A stretch of 22,816 bases of DNA from Negadavirga shengliensis (GTDB taxonomy: Bacteria > Bacteroidota > Bacteroidia > Cytophagales > Cyclobacteriaceae), in assembly GCF_042652345.1 (NCBI RefSeq), contig NZ_JBHSJJ010000029.1, positions 1 to 22,816 of the forward strand, written 5' to 3'. The notes beneath the pieces are model-generated. The model saw nothing but the letters and a program-made list of their open reading frames with translations. It did no database searches and was not told the origin of the DNA. The position numbers were made by a program, and so were the translations under genes. How positions within the stretch are numbered: position 1 is the stretch's first letter; each line of letters starts with the position of its first letter. Shown here piece by piece: positions 1 through 6,729 of this stretch.

Positions 1-1
1 T

Positions 2-85
2 GTGTTCGAAAGAATCCAGAGCCATAAACAAAAAGACCTCTACCAGCTCCTACCCTCAAACTGGGAAGAATACCGTCCTAAATAA
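2..85 (+). CDS. IS66-like transposase, C-terminal fragment (5' end outside window)
   Basis: An open frame enters from the left edge and stops with TAA at 83-85, giving 27 visible residues that end in DLYQLLPSNWEEYRPK. The pattern of a basic stretch, then a short helix, then LLPxNW near the extreme C terminus resembles the end of IS66-family DDE transposases, which often finish with a LLPWNW/LLPQNW-type motif. No catalytic residues are visible because the body of the gene lies outside the window. The assignment therefore rests on this short motif and on the likely element end just downstream. It could instead be the end of an unrelated protein. Confidence 0.45.
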   Translation: MFERIQSHKQKDLYQLLPSNWEEYRPK

Positions 86-126
86 AATCCCCTTATTTAA
101 CAAGACGGGGTTTGTCGGAGGGATAC
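86..126. mobile_element. Possible right end of an IS66-family element
   Basis: The 41 bases after the transposase-like stop end in gggatac at 120-126. Read on the minus strand this is a GTATCCC start, and IS66-family terminal inverted repeats often begin with GTA. A G/C-rich terminal segment (cggggtttgtcggaggg, 105-121) is consistent with such a repeat. The left end and the target duplication are not both visible, so the boundary is inferred. Confidence 0.25.
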
Positions 127-214
127 ATTAATCAAATGCAATTCATTGTTGTAGAGTTGTAGCAACAAACAAATGCTTAGTATTGTGTGACGCTTTCTTG
201 ATTGTAGGTTAACT

Positions 215-252
215 GAAAAAAGACCCTATGATCTTTCCATAGGGTCTTGCTT
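215..252 (-). terminator. Intrinsic terminator of the 255-752 gene
   Basis: A perfect 10-bp stem (agaccctatg 221-230 with catagggtct 238-247) encloses a 7-base loop. On the minus strand it is followed directly by a run of T (complement of the A run at 215-220), just past the stop codon of the leftward gene. T residues also follow on the plus strand (251-256), so it could work in both directions. Confidence 0.85.
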
Positions 253-254
253 TT

Positions 255-752
255 TTACTTTATGTTTATTATTCGGTCGTTTAACTGCTTTACCCACTTG
301 TCAGCCAACTGCAATTGCCCACTTAGCTGTGTATTTATTTCCTTATCATAAAGCTCAAACCTTATTTCATTCATGCGATTATTTGCCGGTGTAAAGCAGA
401 GTTCAATACGATCAGTAATAACTAAGTTTCCTTCTTTAGTTTTTATTGTCCGTGCCTTCTTTGCAGTATGGCATGTTTGAATTTCAGACAGGTCAACGTG
501 TTGAGAAACAAAATTTTCTTCTTTTTTCTTATAGAAGAACGCGAAATTTTTACTCTCGTCTAAGCCTATAATAAAATCACTACAAAACTCGTATTGGCTT
601 ATTTCGCAGTTATGTTCCTGAGCAATTCCTTTCAATGATTGAAACAAAAGCCGTTCCTTCTTCTTTCTGTTCCGATAATCATAAACAAAAGGCAAAGCAA
701 ATATGGCTAATCCAACAACACCTACTAAGGTGGTTCCTAAATCTATTTCCAT
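255..752 (-). CDS. Hypothetical membrane-anchored protein
   Basis: A 165-residue protein of unknown function. One hydrophobic segment near the N terminus (about residues 7-24, TTLVGVVGLAIFALPFVYDY) is followed by a basic stretch RNRKKKER. This suggests an inner-membrane anchor with the roughly 135-residue remainder in the cytoplasm. The soluble part mixes beta-like and helical stretches and shows no motif I recognise. I place the start at ATG 752-750. The frame can be extended three codons to a TTG at 761, but the ATG lies at the edge of the hydrophobic segment and is the ordinary choice. The gene lies in the AT-rich left part of the window, runs leftward, and has its own terminator at 215-252. 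It appears separate from the next gene to the right, because about 117 bases and a small inverted repeat lie between them. Confidence 0.6.
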   Translation of the reverse strand: MEIDLGTTLVGVVGLAIFALPFVYDYRNRKKKERLLFQSLKGIAQEHNCEISQYEFCSDFIIGLDESKNFAFFYKKKEENFVSQHVDLSEIQTCHTAKKARTIKTKEGNLVITDRIELCFTPANNRMNEIRFELYDKEINTQLSGQLQLADKWVKQLNDRIINIK

Positions 753-835
753 CTTTTTCAATATTTTTTAAAATTCGATAATTACTAACTGGGCAATGTA
801 AAGTAACAATGCCATCCTCAAATCAAGTCAGTCAA

Positions 836-853
836 ATTGTCCAGAAAGACAAT
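836..853. repeat. Small inverted repeat downstream of the 870-1241 gene
   Basis: ATTGTC (836-841) and GACAAT (848-853) flank a 6-base loop just beyond the 3' end of the leftward gene that stops at 870. No clear T run follows on the minus strand, so it is a weak terminator candidate at best. Confidence 0.3.
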
Positions 854-869
854 GACAACTTAAAATGAA

Positions 870-1241
870 TTACCAAAAATAATGGAATGGGAAAATGATA
901 TCGGATTTTCTATGGTTTACAAGAAAATTTCTCGAAAGCCTGAAGTATTGGGCAAACCTAATTTCAATTAGCCGATTAATTGATTCGGTTTTTACAATAA
1001 AACCTGGATAGGAATATTTGAAATTTAGTGGAGGAAAATTATTGGCGTTTTTGCCATTATACTCTGAATGCGCAATGTGACAAAAAATCTGTGACGCAAC
1101 CCCTGATAAGAACTTGTCCTTTTCAATTTTTAGTCCATATTGAATTCCAGAATCTAAATAGGAGTTTGTAGCAATACCTATTGCAAAGCTATAAATAGCT
1201 ACTAAGTTAATTGCGATTAGAATTTTGGCAGTGTTTTTCAC
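870..1241 (-). CDS. Small signal-anchor protein, function unknown, probable GTG start
   Basis: The open frame extends to a TTG at 1277 but contains no ATG at all. Reading from the GTG at 1241-1239 gives 123 residues beginning MKNTAKILIAINLVAIYSFA, a good signal-anchor or signal-peptide start (a Lys, then a hydrophobic run to about residue 22). The remainder is polar and aromatic-rich (SYLDSGIQYG, PPLNFKYSYPGF) and ends in FPFHYFW. I do not recognise a family. A textbook Bacteroidota promoter (TTTG 1275-1278, 21-base spacer, TACCTTTG 1246-1253, minus strand) sits so that the GTG begins five bases after the -7 element, so the mRNA may be leaderless. The upstream gene ends at 1274, so the promoter lies over that junction. 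The gene could be a chance frame. The promoter and N terminus together argue that it is real. Confidence 0.45.
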   Translation of the reverse strand: MKNTAKILIAINLVAIYSFAIGIATNSYLDSGIQYGLKIEKDKFLSGVASQIFCHIAHSEYNGKNANNFPPLNFKYSYPGFIVKTESINRLIEIRFAQYFRLSRNFLVNHRKSDIIFPFHYFW

Positions 1242-1245
1242 GTTG

Positions 1246-1278
1246 CAAAGGTAGCTTGGTATATCATACAATTTCAAA
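1246..1278 (-). promoter_or_regulatory. Bacteroidota-type promoter of the 870-1241 gene
   Basis: On the minus strand TTTG (1278-1275) is followed after 21 bases by TACCTTTG (1253-1246), an exact match to the TTTG-N17-23-TAnnTTTG consensus known for Bacteroidota primary sigma factors. Transcription should begin about 4-7 bases downstream, at or next to the GTG start at 1241. Confidence 0.5.
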
Positions 1279-1825
1279 TTTGGTTAGACGGATTTGAAAA
1301 AAAAGTTTTGAGATAAACCACAGTACTCACTGAAACAAGCAATAAGCCAATAATATTGGTAATGGTTGTAAAAAACCCGATAAATAATATCAGCATACCT
1401 GTGATTAACATTCTTTCAGAATACCTAATCAATTCCATTGCCGAAAGATCTTCAATATTTATAGAATATTTGAACAATTCTTTGTCAATATGGATTTGAG
1501 CAACAACAATCCAAATAATCGCTATTTTTAATATAAGTAATCCGACTAAATTAATCAATGGGTGATGAAATATATCAAGTGGGATAAACAAATAATAGAA
1601 TTCAGGTATAGCAGAATAAATTATTATCATCACTCCAAAAACAGAGAATACCAGCCAAAAATGACCGCTTCCTTTCTTTAATCGGTTATATTCGGCTATC
1701 TTGTTTGTGGTAGGCAAGGTCTCTGTTAGCTTTGATGTTTTTCTGAATCTGTTCCAAAAGACAATAAGGCAAGTAACCACAAGCATGAAAGCTGGTAAAT
1801 ACATTTGTAATGTTGGGTCAGTCAT
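1274..1825 (-). CDS. Multi-pass membrane protein, function unknown
   Basis: A 183-residue hydrophobic protein with four to five predicted membrane segments, roughly at residues 8-25, 55-72, 88-110, 138-155 and 158-172. The first two are joined by a basic and polar loop (RFRKTSKL...NRLKKG). It has no cysteine pair, catalytic motif or transporter signature that I recognise. The start is the ATG at 1825, in an AT-rich context without a clear ribosome-binding site, as is usual in Bacteroidota. It lies 14 bases downstream of the universal stress protein gene, so it is probably the third gene of the antiporter unit and may assist or regulate that transporter. That role is inference from position only. 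Confidence 0.65.
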   Translation of the reverse strand: MTDPTLQMYLPAFMLVVTCLIVFWNRFRKTSKLTETLPTTNKIAEYNRLKKGSGHFWLVFSVFGVMIIIYSAIPEFYYLFIPLDIFHHPLINLVGLLILKIAIIWIVVAQIHIDKELFKYSINIEDLSAMELIRYSERMLITGMLILFIGFFTTITNIIGLLLVSVSTVVYLKTFFSNPSNQI

Positions 1826-1839
1826 AATTTATTCTTTTT

Positions 1840-2658
1840 TTATGGTAAAACAATCAATGGGGTTTGTCCTTCATACACTAATTCGTTTATTAAAAAACGT
1901 CTGAAAAGTTGGTCAGTTAAAAGGCGTGAGCCTTTTTGAACAACTAACATATCATCAAACTTAATATTAAGTATTTTCTTTATGTCGTCTAATGGATTGC
2001 TGCCTTCATAAATAGCAAATGATGTGTTGTATCTATTTGAAAACATTTCTTTTAACTCTTTTAGGTGTTTTTCAATTCCTATGGTTTTTTCATTAGGTTT
2101 TGCCAAATAGAAAAAGGTAATAGTGGTGTCTTTATTGTCAATGAAACTTAAGAATTTGTTCAATTCCGAAACATTCAATGGGTGTTTTTCTGTTACTGCC
2201 ACATAAATTTTTTCGTGTGAAAAAGAATCAATTTCTTTGGGCACTGCAACAATACAATTTTTTATTTTATCAATAACCTGAAGTGCAACGCTTCCAAGGA
2301 ATATCTTTTTGAGAAAGCCCGTTCCTTTAATTCCCGTAAAAATTAAATTTTCATAGGGTTCTTTTAAAAGTTTTGGTAAGATAAACTCTAAATTGCTATC
2401 CGAAACTTTGAACGAAACTTTTATAATTGGCGGAATGAGTTCCTTTGCCAATGCCTTTAATTTTTGTAATGCTTGATCATTCGTATATTCCGCAATTTGT
2501 TGTCTACTTTTATTATCTGTAAGTGCAGGGGCTAAAACAATGGACTGATGAACCAAGAGCAATTCAGCATTAATCTGTTCACTCCAACTGCAAGCATACT
2601 TTATTAAGTTGCTTGAATACTCCGAAAAGTCAATAAGTATGATAAATCGGTTTTTCAT
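1840..2658 (-). CDS. Universal stress protein (two-domain UspA family)
   Basis: A 272-residue tandem UspA-fold protein. Domain 1 (about residues 1-140) starts with the beta strand RFIILIDFSEYSSNLIKYA and contains the nucleotide-binding signature G-2x-G-9x-G-S: G109, G112 and G122-S123. It therefore probably binds ATP. Domain 2 (about 148-272) begins IYVAVTEKHP and ends in a typical strand, TPLIVLP, but its glycine motif is degenerate (QKGSRLLTDQLF), so it is probably a non-binding partner domain. The protein is cytoplasmic with no signal. Only 3 bases separate it from the antiporter stop codon, so the two are almost certainly cotranscribed. UspA domains are known, in other bacteria, as regulatory partners or fusions of ion antiporters, which makes nucleotide sensing for the antiporter a reasonable but unproven role. 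Confidence 0.88.
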   Translation of the reverse strand: MKNRFIILIDFSEYSSNLIKYACSWSEQINAELLLVHQSIVLAPALTDNKSRQQIAEYTNDQALQKLKALAKELIPPIIKVSFKVSDSNLEFILPKLLKEPYENLIFTGIKGTGFLKKIFLGSVALQVIDKIKNCIVAVPKEIDSFSHEKIYVAVTEKHPLNVSELNKFLSFIDNKDTTITFFYLAKPNEKTIGIEKHLKELKEMFSNRYNTSFAIYEGSNPLDDIKKILNIKFDDMLVVQKGSRLLTDQLFRRFLINELVYEGQTPLIVLP

Positions 2659-2661
2659 TGC

Positions 2662-4143
2662 TTATGTTTTTGAAGTGGTGTTTGGTTTTTGCAGACTCTC
2701 ATTAACCTTTGTGAAATCTTCTTGGCTATCTGCAAGAACCATTAAAATGTCTTTTGCTTCTAACTCCGTTGAACCGCCCGGACGAATAAATTCTCCGTTT
2801 CTTTTTATCATCACAATAAATGCCGATTTAGGAAAATTCAAATCCACAATTCTTTTGTTTACTGCGTGAAAATCGGGTAAAATTTCAAATTCTTGTAAGG
2901 ATGATTTAGGTAGGTCTAAAATAAACCTGTCTATTTCGGTAATCTTTTTTGCTTTTTCAGGCAAAGCAACATTGAGCCATTTCGCAACGATTGATAAAGT
3001 AGTTCCTTGAATTATGACGGATGTAACCGATATGAAAAATACAATATTGAAAATCATATTTGCTTTGTCTATCCCTGCCAAAAGTGGATAGGTGGCAAAA
3101 ACAATTGGAACCGCACCGCGCAAACCAACCCAAGAAATATAAAATCTTCTTCTCAGTTTCATTTTAAAAAATATCAAACTCAGAAAAATACTTATTGGTC
3201 GGGCAACAATTATCAAAAATAATGAGACGAGTATTCCAATTCCGAAATATGGTATTATTTGATAGGGAAAAACGAGTAATCCCAAAGTAAGGAACAGGAC
3301 AATTTGCATCAGCCAAGCCAAACCATCAAACATTTTCAAAATGGTTTTCTTGTGAATTAGGTCTTGATTACCTAAATAAACCGCACAGATGTAAATTGCA
3401 AGAAAACCGTTTCCATCTACAAAGTCGGTAGCTGAAAATGTAATAAACATTAAAGCGATAACCAAGACAGGGTAAAGCCCTTCAAAGTCGAGTTTAATAT
3501 TATTGATGATGAATTTACTTAGCTTTCCAAAGCCAAAACCTGCAATACCTCCCAAAATCATTTGTTGGAAAAAAAGCGGAATGATTGAAACAATATCTTG
3601 GTCTTGATTGATTACCAAAGTCAAAAAAGCGATTGTCAAAACATACGCCATTGGGTCGTTACTACCGCTTTCCAATTCTAAAGTCGGACGTAAATTGGTC
3701 TTTAAGGCAAGACTTTTTGAGCGTAAAATTGAAAATACTGCTGCTGCATCCGTCGATGAAACAATAGAACCCAAAAGCATACTTTCATAAATTGTAAAGT
3801 CTGTAACGAACCAAACAAAAGTCCCAAGTGAAAGGGCAGTCAACAAAACACCTAATGTGGATAAAACAAGTCCTTCTCTTAGAATTGGCTTTACAGAAGT
3901 CCAATTCGTGTCAAGACCGCCTGAAAACAAAATGAAATTAAGTGAGATAATACCGATAAATTGAGCAATTTGTGGGTTGTCAAACCGAATACCGCCAATG
4001 CCGTCAGAACCTGCCAACATTCCGATTGTCAAAAAGAGCAATAACGTCGGAACGCCAAATTTATATGAAGTCTTTCCTGCAATAATGCTTATAAGAAGTA
4101 ATAGAGAACCAACTAATAATATATTTTCAATTGCTAAATTCAT
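2662..4143 (-). CDS. nhaP2: K+/H+ antiporter, NhaP2/CPA1 family with C-terminal RCK_C domain
   Basis: A 493-residue cation:proton antiporter of the inner membrane, expected to export K+ (or Na+) in exchange for protons. The membrane domain (about residues 5-392) carries the CPA1 hallmarks: SSTDAAAVFS at 129-138, ELESGSNDP at 156-164 with the ion-site Asn-Asp pair N162-D163, and WVGLRGAVPIV at 338-348. A short RCK/TrkA-C-like domain follows at about 415-475, as in NhaP2 (CvrA) proteins. Length and domain order match that family, but K+ versus Na+ specificity cannot be read from the sequence. The start is the ATG at 4143-4141, preceded by an AGGAG Shine-Dalgarno (minus strand of 4153-4157), which is unusual in this window. 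It is the first gene of a unit with the stress protein and a small membrane protein. Confidence 0.9.
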   Translation of the reverse strand: MNLAIENILLVGSLLLLISIIAGKTSYKFGVPTLLLFLTIGMLAGSDGIGGIRFDNPQIAQFIGIISLNFILFSGGLDTNWTSVKPILREGLVLSTLGVLLTALSLGTFVWFVTDFTIYESMLLGSIVSSTDAAAVFSILRSKSLALKTNLRPTLELESGSNDPMAYVLTIAFLTLVINQDQDIVSIIPLFFQQMILGGIAGFGFGKLSKFIINNIKLDFEGLYPVLVIALMFITFSATDFVDGNGFLAIYICAVYLGNQDLIHKKTILKMFDGLAWLMQIVLFLTLGLLVFPYQIIPYFGIGILVSLFLIIVARPISIFLSLIFFKMKLRRRFYISWVGLRGAVPIVFATYPLLAGIDKANMIFNIVFFISVTSVIIQGTTLSIVAKWLNVALPEKAKKITEIDRFILDLPKSSLQEFEILPDFHAVNKRIVDLNFPKSAFIVMIKRNGEFIRPGGSTELEAKDILMVLADSQEDFTKVNESLQKPNTTSKT

Positions 4144-4171
4144 TCTTTTTTTCTCCTAATATATTTCTGCA

Positions 4172-4206
4172 CAAATGTACGTTTTCTGATTAGTTAAAGT
4201 GTCAAA
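4172..4206 (-). promoter_or_regulatory. Promoter of the nhaP2 - usp - membrane protein unit
   Basis: The minus strand reads TTTG (4206-4203), a 23-base spacer, then TACATTTG (4179-4172), an exact -7 element. The expected transcript start is near 4167, giving a leader of about 24 bases that includes the AGGAG ribosome-binding site. The spacer is at the long end of the accepted range. Confidence 0.5.
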
Positions 4207-4529
4207 TAGCCTTGTTGTTTTTAAGTTTTGTCGAGCAGTAAACCGTCAAATTTAAAGAATTCGTTTAGGAATCGGTCGGCATTGTCACCAACTAATTTAT
4301 AAGAGATTATTTGTTAACTTTAGCAAATGGAATTTTTTCCTATAATGCTCTATCTTACAAAAAATATATTTTAAACTTAAGTCTTCGCCAGAGAGATAGA
4401 GGTTTCCCCAAGTGTTGGGCGTTGAAGTTGTAGTTGTGGGAATTGGGATCGAATCCTGAAGTCAGGACAGGGTTTATGAACCTATCCATCCATATATACA
4501 GGGTACGGGTTTGACGAGCCGTGAGGTGT
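4207..4529. other. Intergenic region at the AT-rich / GC-richer boundary
   Basis: About 320 bases without a convincing gene. The left part, to roughly 4376, is very AT-rich like the genes to its left. From about 4380 the composition changes abruptly to that of the housekeeping region. A 63-codon minus-strand frame crosses this boundary but reads like low-information sequence. I see no integrase gene, no exact copy of the tRNA 3' end and no promoter consensus here. Confidence 0.5.
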
Positions 4530-4560
4530 AAAAAAAAGACCGGCATATTAAGACCGGTCT
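4530..4560 (-). terminator. Intrinsic terminator of tRNA-Arg
   Basis: A 7-bp stem (agaccgg 4537-4543 with ccggtct 4554-4560) encloses a 10-base loop. On the minus strand it is followed by a T run (complement of the A run at 4530-4537). It begins six bases beyond the end of the tRNA. Confidence 0.8.
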
Positions 4561-4565
4561 GTGTG

Positions 4566-4637
4566 TAGCCTCGACAGGAATCGAACCTGTATCTAAAGTT
4601 TAGGAAACTTCTATTCTATCCATTGAACTACGAGGCC
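4566..4637 (-). tRNA. tRNA-Arg, anticodon CCT
   Basis: The minus strand folds into a complete cloverleaf. The 7-bp acceptor stem is GGCCTCG with CGAGGCT, including one G-U pair. The D stem is GTTC/GAAT. The anticodon stem GAAGT/ACTTT closes the loop TTCCTAA, whose positions 34-36 are CCT. The T arm is ACAGG-TTCGATT-CCTGT, and the discriminator base is A. The variable loop is short (AGAT), and the 3' CCA is not encoded, which is common in Bacteroidota. It decodes AGG. The 3' end points toward the AT-rich block on the left, the usual geometry for an integration target. An intrinsic terminator follows directly. Confidence 0.95.
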
Positions 4638-4757
4638 ATTTTACGTCAAATCACTGCGGTTTCGGGTGTTTCCAATCCCCTTCGGGAAAGGCCTTTTCCG
4701 AAAAACACCGCAATTTAAACCAATATTTTGCTATTACGCAAATAATGTAAAGGCTTA

Positions 4758-4789
4758 TTGTTCTTTTTAATATTATTCCCCTATCTTTG
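4758..4789 (+). promoter_or_regulatory. Promoter of the rpsP-rimM-trmD-rplS operon
   Basis: TTG (4758-4760), a 21-base spacer and TATCTTTG (4782-4789) match the Bacteroidota -33/-7 consensus. Transcription is expected to start near 4794-4796, leaving a leader of about 50 bases before rpsP. Confidence 0.65.
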
Positions 4790-4804
4790 CAGTCCAAAAT
4801 TAGC

Positions 4805-4821
4805 GATGGACGGGATCCATC
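4805..4821 (+). promoter_or_regulatory. Leader hairpin upstream of rpsP
   Basis: GATGGA (4805-4810) pairs perfectly with TCCATC (4816-4821) around a CGGGA loop, about 10 bases into the predicted transcript and 23 bases before the rpsP start. It may be a small regulatory or stabilising leader element for the ribosomal-protein operon. With only six base pairs it could also be chance. Confidence 0.35.
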
Positions 4822-4844
4822 AATTCACTAAATATCAATAGAAT

Positions 4845-5405
4845 ATGGCAGTAAAAATCAGATTAGCACGTAGGGGCCGCAAAAAGTTGGCCATCTATGA
4901 TGTAGTAGTAGCTGATGCTAGAGCTCCACGGGATGGACGCTTTATCGAGAAAATCGGGACATACAATCCCAACACTGACCCCGCATCGATCAACATCAAC
5001 AACGACCGCGCGTTGAAATGGTTGATGAACGGTGCCCAGCCTACCGACACGGTAAAGGCCATGCTTTCCTACAGGGGAGTGATGTTGAAGAAACACCTGC
5101 AGATAGGTGTGGTAAAGGGAGCCATCACGCAGGAACAGGCGGATGAAAAGTTCCAGGCTTGGCTCGAAGACAAAGAAAAGGCCATTGCAGCCAAAGTGGA
5201 CAGAATCACGCAGGCAAAAGACAGTGCCAAAAAAGCAGCACTCGAAGCAGAAGCTGCTAAAAATCAGGCCCGTCTTGATGCCATCAAGAAAAGGGAAGAA
5301 GAAGCCGCTGCAGCAGCTGCTGCTGAAGAAGCAGAAGCAAAGGCAGACGAAAATACCGAAGCGGGAGCCGACGCCCCTGCTGAGGACAGTGAAAATCAAG
5401 CCTAA
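4845..5405 (+). CDS. rpsP: 30S ribosomal protein S16 with long C-terminal extension
   Basis: This is a structural protein of the small ribosomal subunit. The first 80 or so residues are a canonical S16: MAVKIRLARRGRKK at the start, VVADARAPRDGRFIEKIGTYNP at about 21-42, and an ALKWLMNGAQPTDTVK segment before residue 72. The total length of 186 residues is more than twice the typical 80-90 of proteobacterial S16. The extra portion (about 85-186) is a charged, helical stretch rich in Lys, Ala and Glu, with an alanine run near residues 152-158 and an acidic tail. Extended S16 proteins of this kind are common in Bacteroidota. The function of the tail is unknown. It is the first gene of the operon, 15 bases before rimM. 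Confidence 0.97.
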   Translation: MAVKIRLARRGRKKLAIYDVVVADARAPRDGRFIEKIGTYNPNTDPASININNDRALKWLMNGAQPTDTVKAMLSYRGVMLKKHLQIGVVKGAITQEQADEKFQAWLEDKEKAIAAKVDRITQAKDSAKKAALEAEAAKNQARLDAIKKREEEAAAAAAAEEAEAKADENTEAGADAPAEDSENQA

Positions 5406-5420
5406 ACCCTCCTGTCAACC

Positions 5421-5951
5421 ATGAACAAAGACAATTGTTTTCAATTGGGCCACATCGCCAAAGTTCATGGACTGCAAGGGGAACTGTTATTGGTGCTGGA
5501 TGTGGATTTCCCTGAGGATTATGAGGGAATTTCACATGTTTTTGTAGAAAAAAACAACAGGTTGGTCCCTTATATATTGGAACACCTGGTTCCTCAGCCC
5601 AACAACAGGTTTTTGGCCAAGTTTGAAGAATTCGACCATATAGATCAGGTTAAACCTTTTGTGGGAGCAGGAATCTATCTTCCGCTGAAAGAACTGCCTG
5701 AACTGGAAGAAGGACAGTATTATTTCCATGACTTGGTCGGATGTACCGTGATTGATGAAAAGATGGGGGAACTGGGAAAAATAAAGGTCATCTACGACCT
5801 GGATACCCAAGACCTGATCGGAATGGAATACCAGGGAAAAGAAGTTTTGATCCCCATCCAGGACGGTATCATCCAAAAAGTCGACAGGACAGCGAAACAA
5901 GTTTTCTGTCAGTTGCCCGAGGGCTTGCTTGACATCTACCTGAATGACTGA
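5421..5951 (+). CDS. rimM: 16S rRNA processing protein RimM
   Basis: A 176-residue ribosome maturation factor that binds S19 and assists late processing and folding of the 30S head. The N-terminal RimM domain (about residues 7-85) starts with the hallmark QLGHIAKVHGLQGELLL. The C-terminal PRC-barrel domain (about 96-172) contains YYFHDLVGCTVID and the typical EVLIPIQDGII segment. The length fits the family. It lies between rpsP and trmD, the conserved order of this operon, and its last codons touch the trmD start region, which suggests translational coupling. Confidence 0.96.
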   Translation: MNKDNCFQLGHIAKVHGLQGELLLVLDVDFPEDYEGISHVFVEKNNRLVPYILEHLVPQPNNRFLAKFEEFDHIDQVKPFVGAGIYLPLKELPELEEGQYYFHDLVGCTVIDEKMGELGKIKVIYDLDTQDLIGMEYQGKEVLIPIQDGIIQKVDRTAKQVFCQLPEGLLDIYLND

Positions 5952-5952
5952 A

Positions 5953-6660
5953 ATGCGGATTGATATCATCACCGTAGTACCCGGAATCCTGGAAGGCCCC
6001 TTTTCCCACTCTATTTTGAAGAGGGCTGAAGACAAGGGCCTTGCTAAGGTAAGGGTCCATAACCTGCGGGATTATGGCATCGGCAAACAACAAAGCGTGG
6101 ACGACTATGCTTTTGGTGGGGGCGCCGGCATGGTGATGATGATCGAGCCGATCGCCAGTTGCATAGCCGGATTGAAAAAGGAAAGATCCTATGATGAGGT
6201 CATCTACATGACCCCTGACGGCGAATCCTTTGATCAGTCTATGGCCAATGCCCTTTCTCTAAAAGAGAACCTGATCATCCTTTGCGGCCACTATAAAGGC
6301 GTGGATGAGCGGATAAGGGAGCATTTTGTGACCCGGGAAATAAGTATCGGGGATTATGTGCTTTCTGGAGGGGAACTGGCTGCTGCAGTCGTAACAGATG
6401 CGGTTATCCGCCTTATTCCCGGAGTGCTCAACGATGAAACTTCCGCACTCACGGATTCCTTTCAAGATGGCCTGCTGGCACCGCCCGTTTATACAAGGCC
6501 GGCAGACTACCAAGGTTGGAAAGTGCCGGAGGTACTGTTGTCAGGACATGCAGCCAACATAGAGGCATGGAGATTTGAACAATCGGTTCGCCGTACCCAG
6601 GAAAGAAGGCCCGCGTTATTGGCCAAAAGGTACAAAGGCGATAATACAAAGAACGGTTAG
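5953..6660 (+). CDS. trmD: tRNA (guanine-N1)-methyltransferase TrmD
   Basis: A SPOUT-class enzyme that uses S-adenosylmethionine to methylate G37 of tRNAs with a G at position 36, preventing +1 frameshifts. In the 235-residue form the knot motifs are clear: YAFGGGAGMVM (52-62), CGHYKGVDERI (111-121) and SIGDYVLSGGELA (131-143), with the expected catalytic Asp in TDSF (D168). I chose ATG 5953 because family members start MRIDIIT and it lies one base past the rimM stop. An in-frame ATG at 5944 would add three residues and overlap rimM by 8 bases. TrmD normally acts as a dimer in the cytoplasm. Confidence 0.96.
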   Translation: MRIDIITVVPGILEGPFSHSILKRAEDKGLAKVRVHNLRDYGIGKQQSVDDYAFGGGAGMVMMIEPIASCIAGLKKERSYDEVIYMTPDGESFDQSMANALSLKENLIILCGHYKGVDERIREHFVTREISIGDYVLSGGELAAAVVTDAVIRLIPGVLNDETSALTDSFQDGLLAPPVYTRPADYQGWKVPEVLLSGHAANIEAWRFEQSVRRTQERRPALLAKRYKGDNTKNG

Positions 6661-6729
6661 ATATTAGTAAAAACATCAGGCCACACCGCAGTGAGGCCGT
6701 TAAAAAGCGATAAGCAAAATAGTAAAGCA

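Noticed and set aside
4440..4475. tRNA T-arm-like stretch (gggatcgaatcc) near the tRNA gene, considered as an att copy or tRNA remnant
   Set aside because: Only about ten bases resemble the T arm, no other arms can be drawn, and it is not an exact copy of the tRNA-Arg 3' end.
4355..4546. 63-codon minus-strand frame crossing the composition boundary
   Set aside because: It has no recognisable domain, spans an abrupt change in base composition and overlaps the tRNA terminator.
4863..5399. 178-codon minus-strand frame opposite rpsP
   Set aside because: It is the antisense shadow of a well-supported ribosomal protein gene. Its Cys/Phe-rich composition is typical of such shadows.
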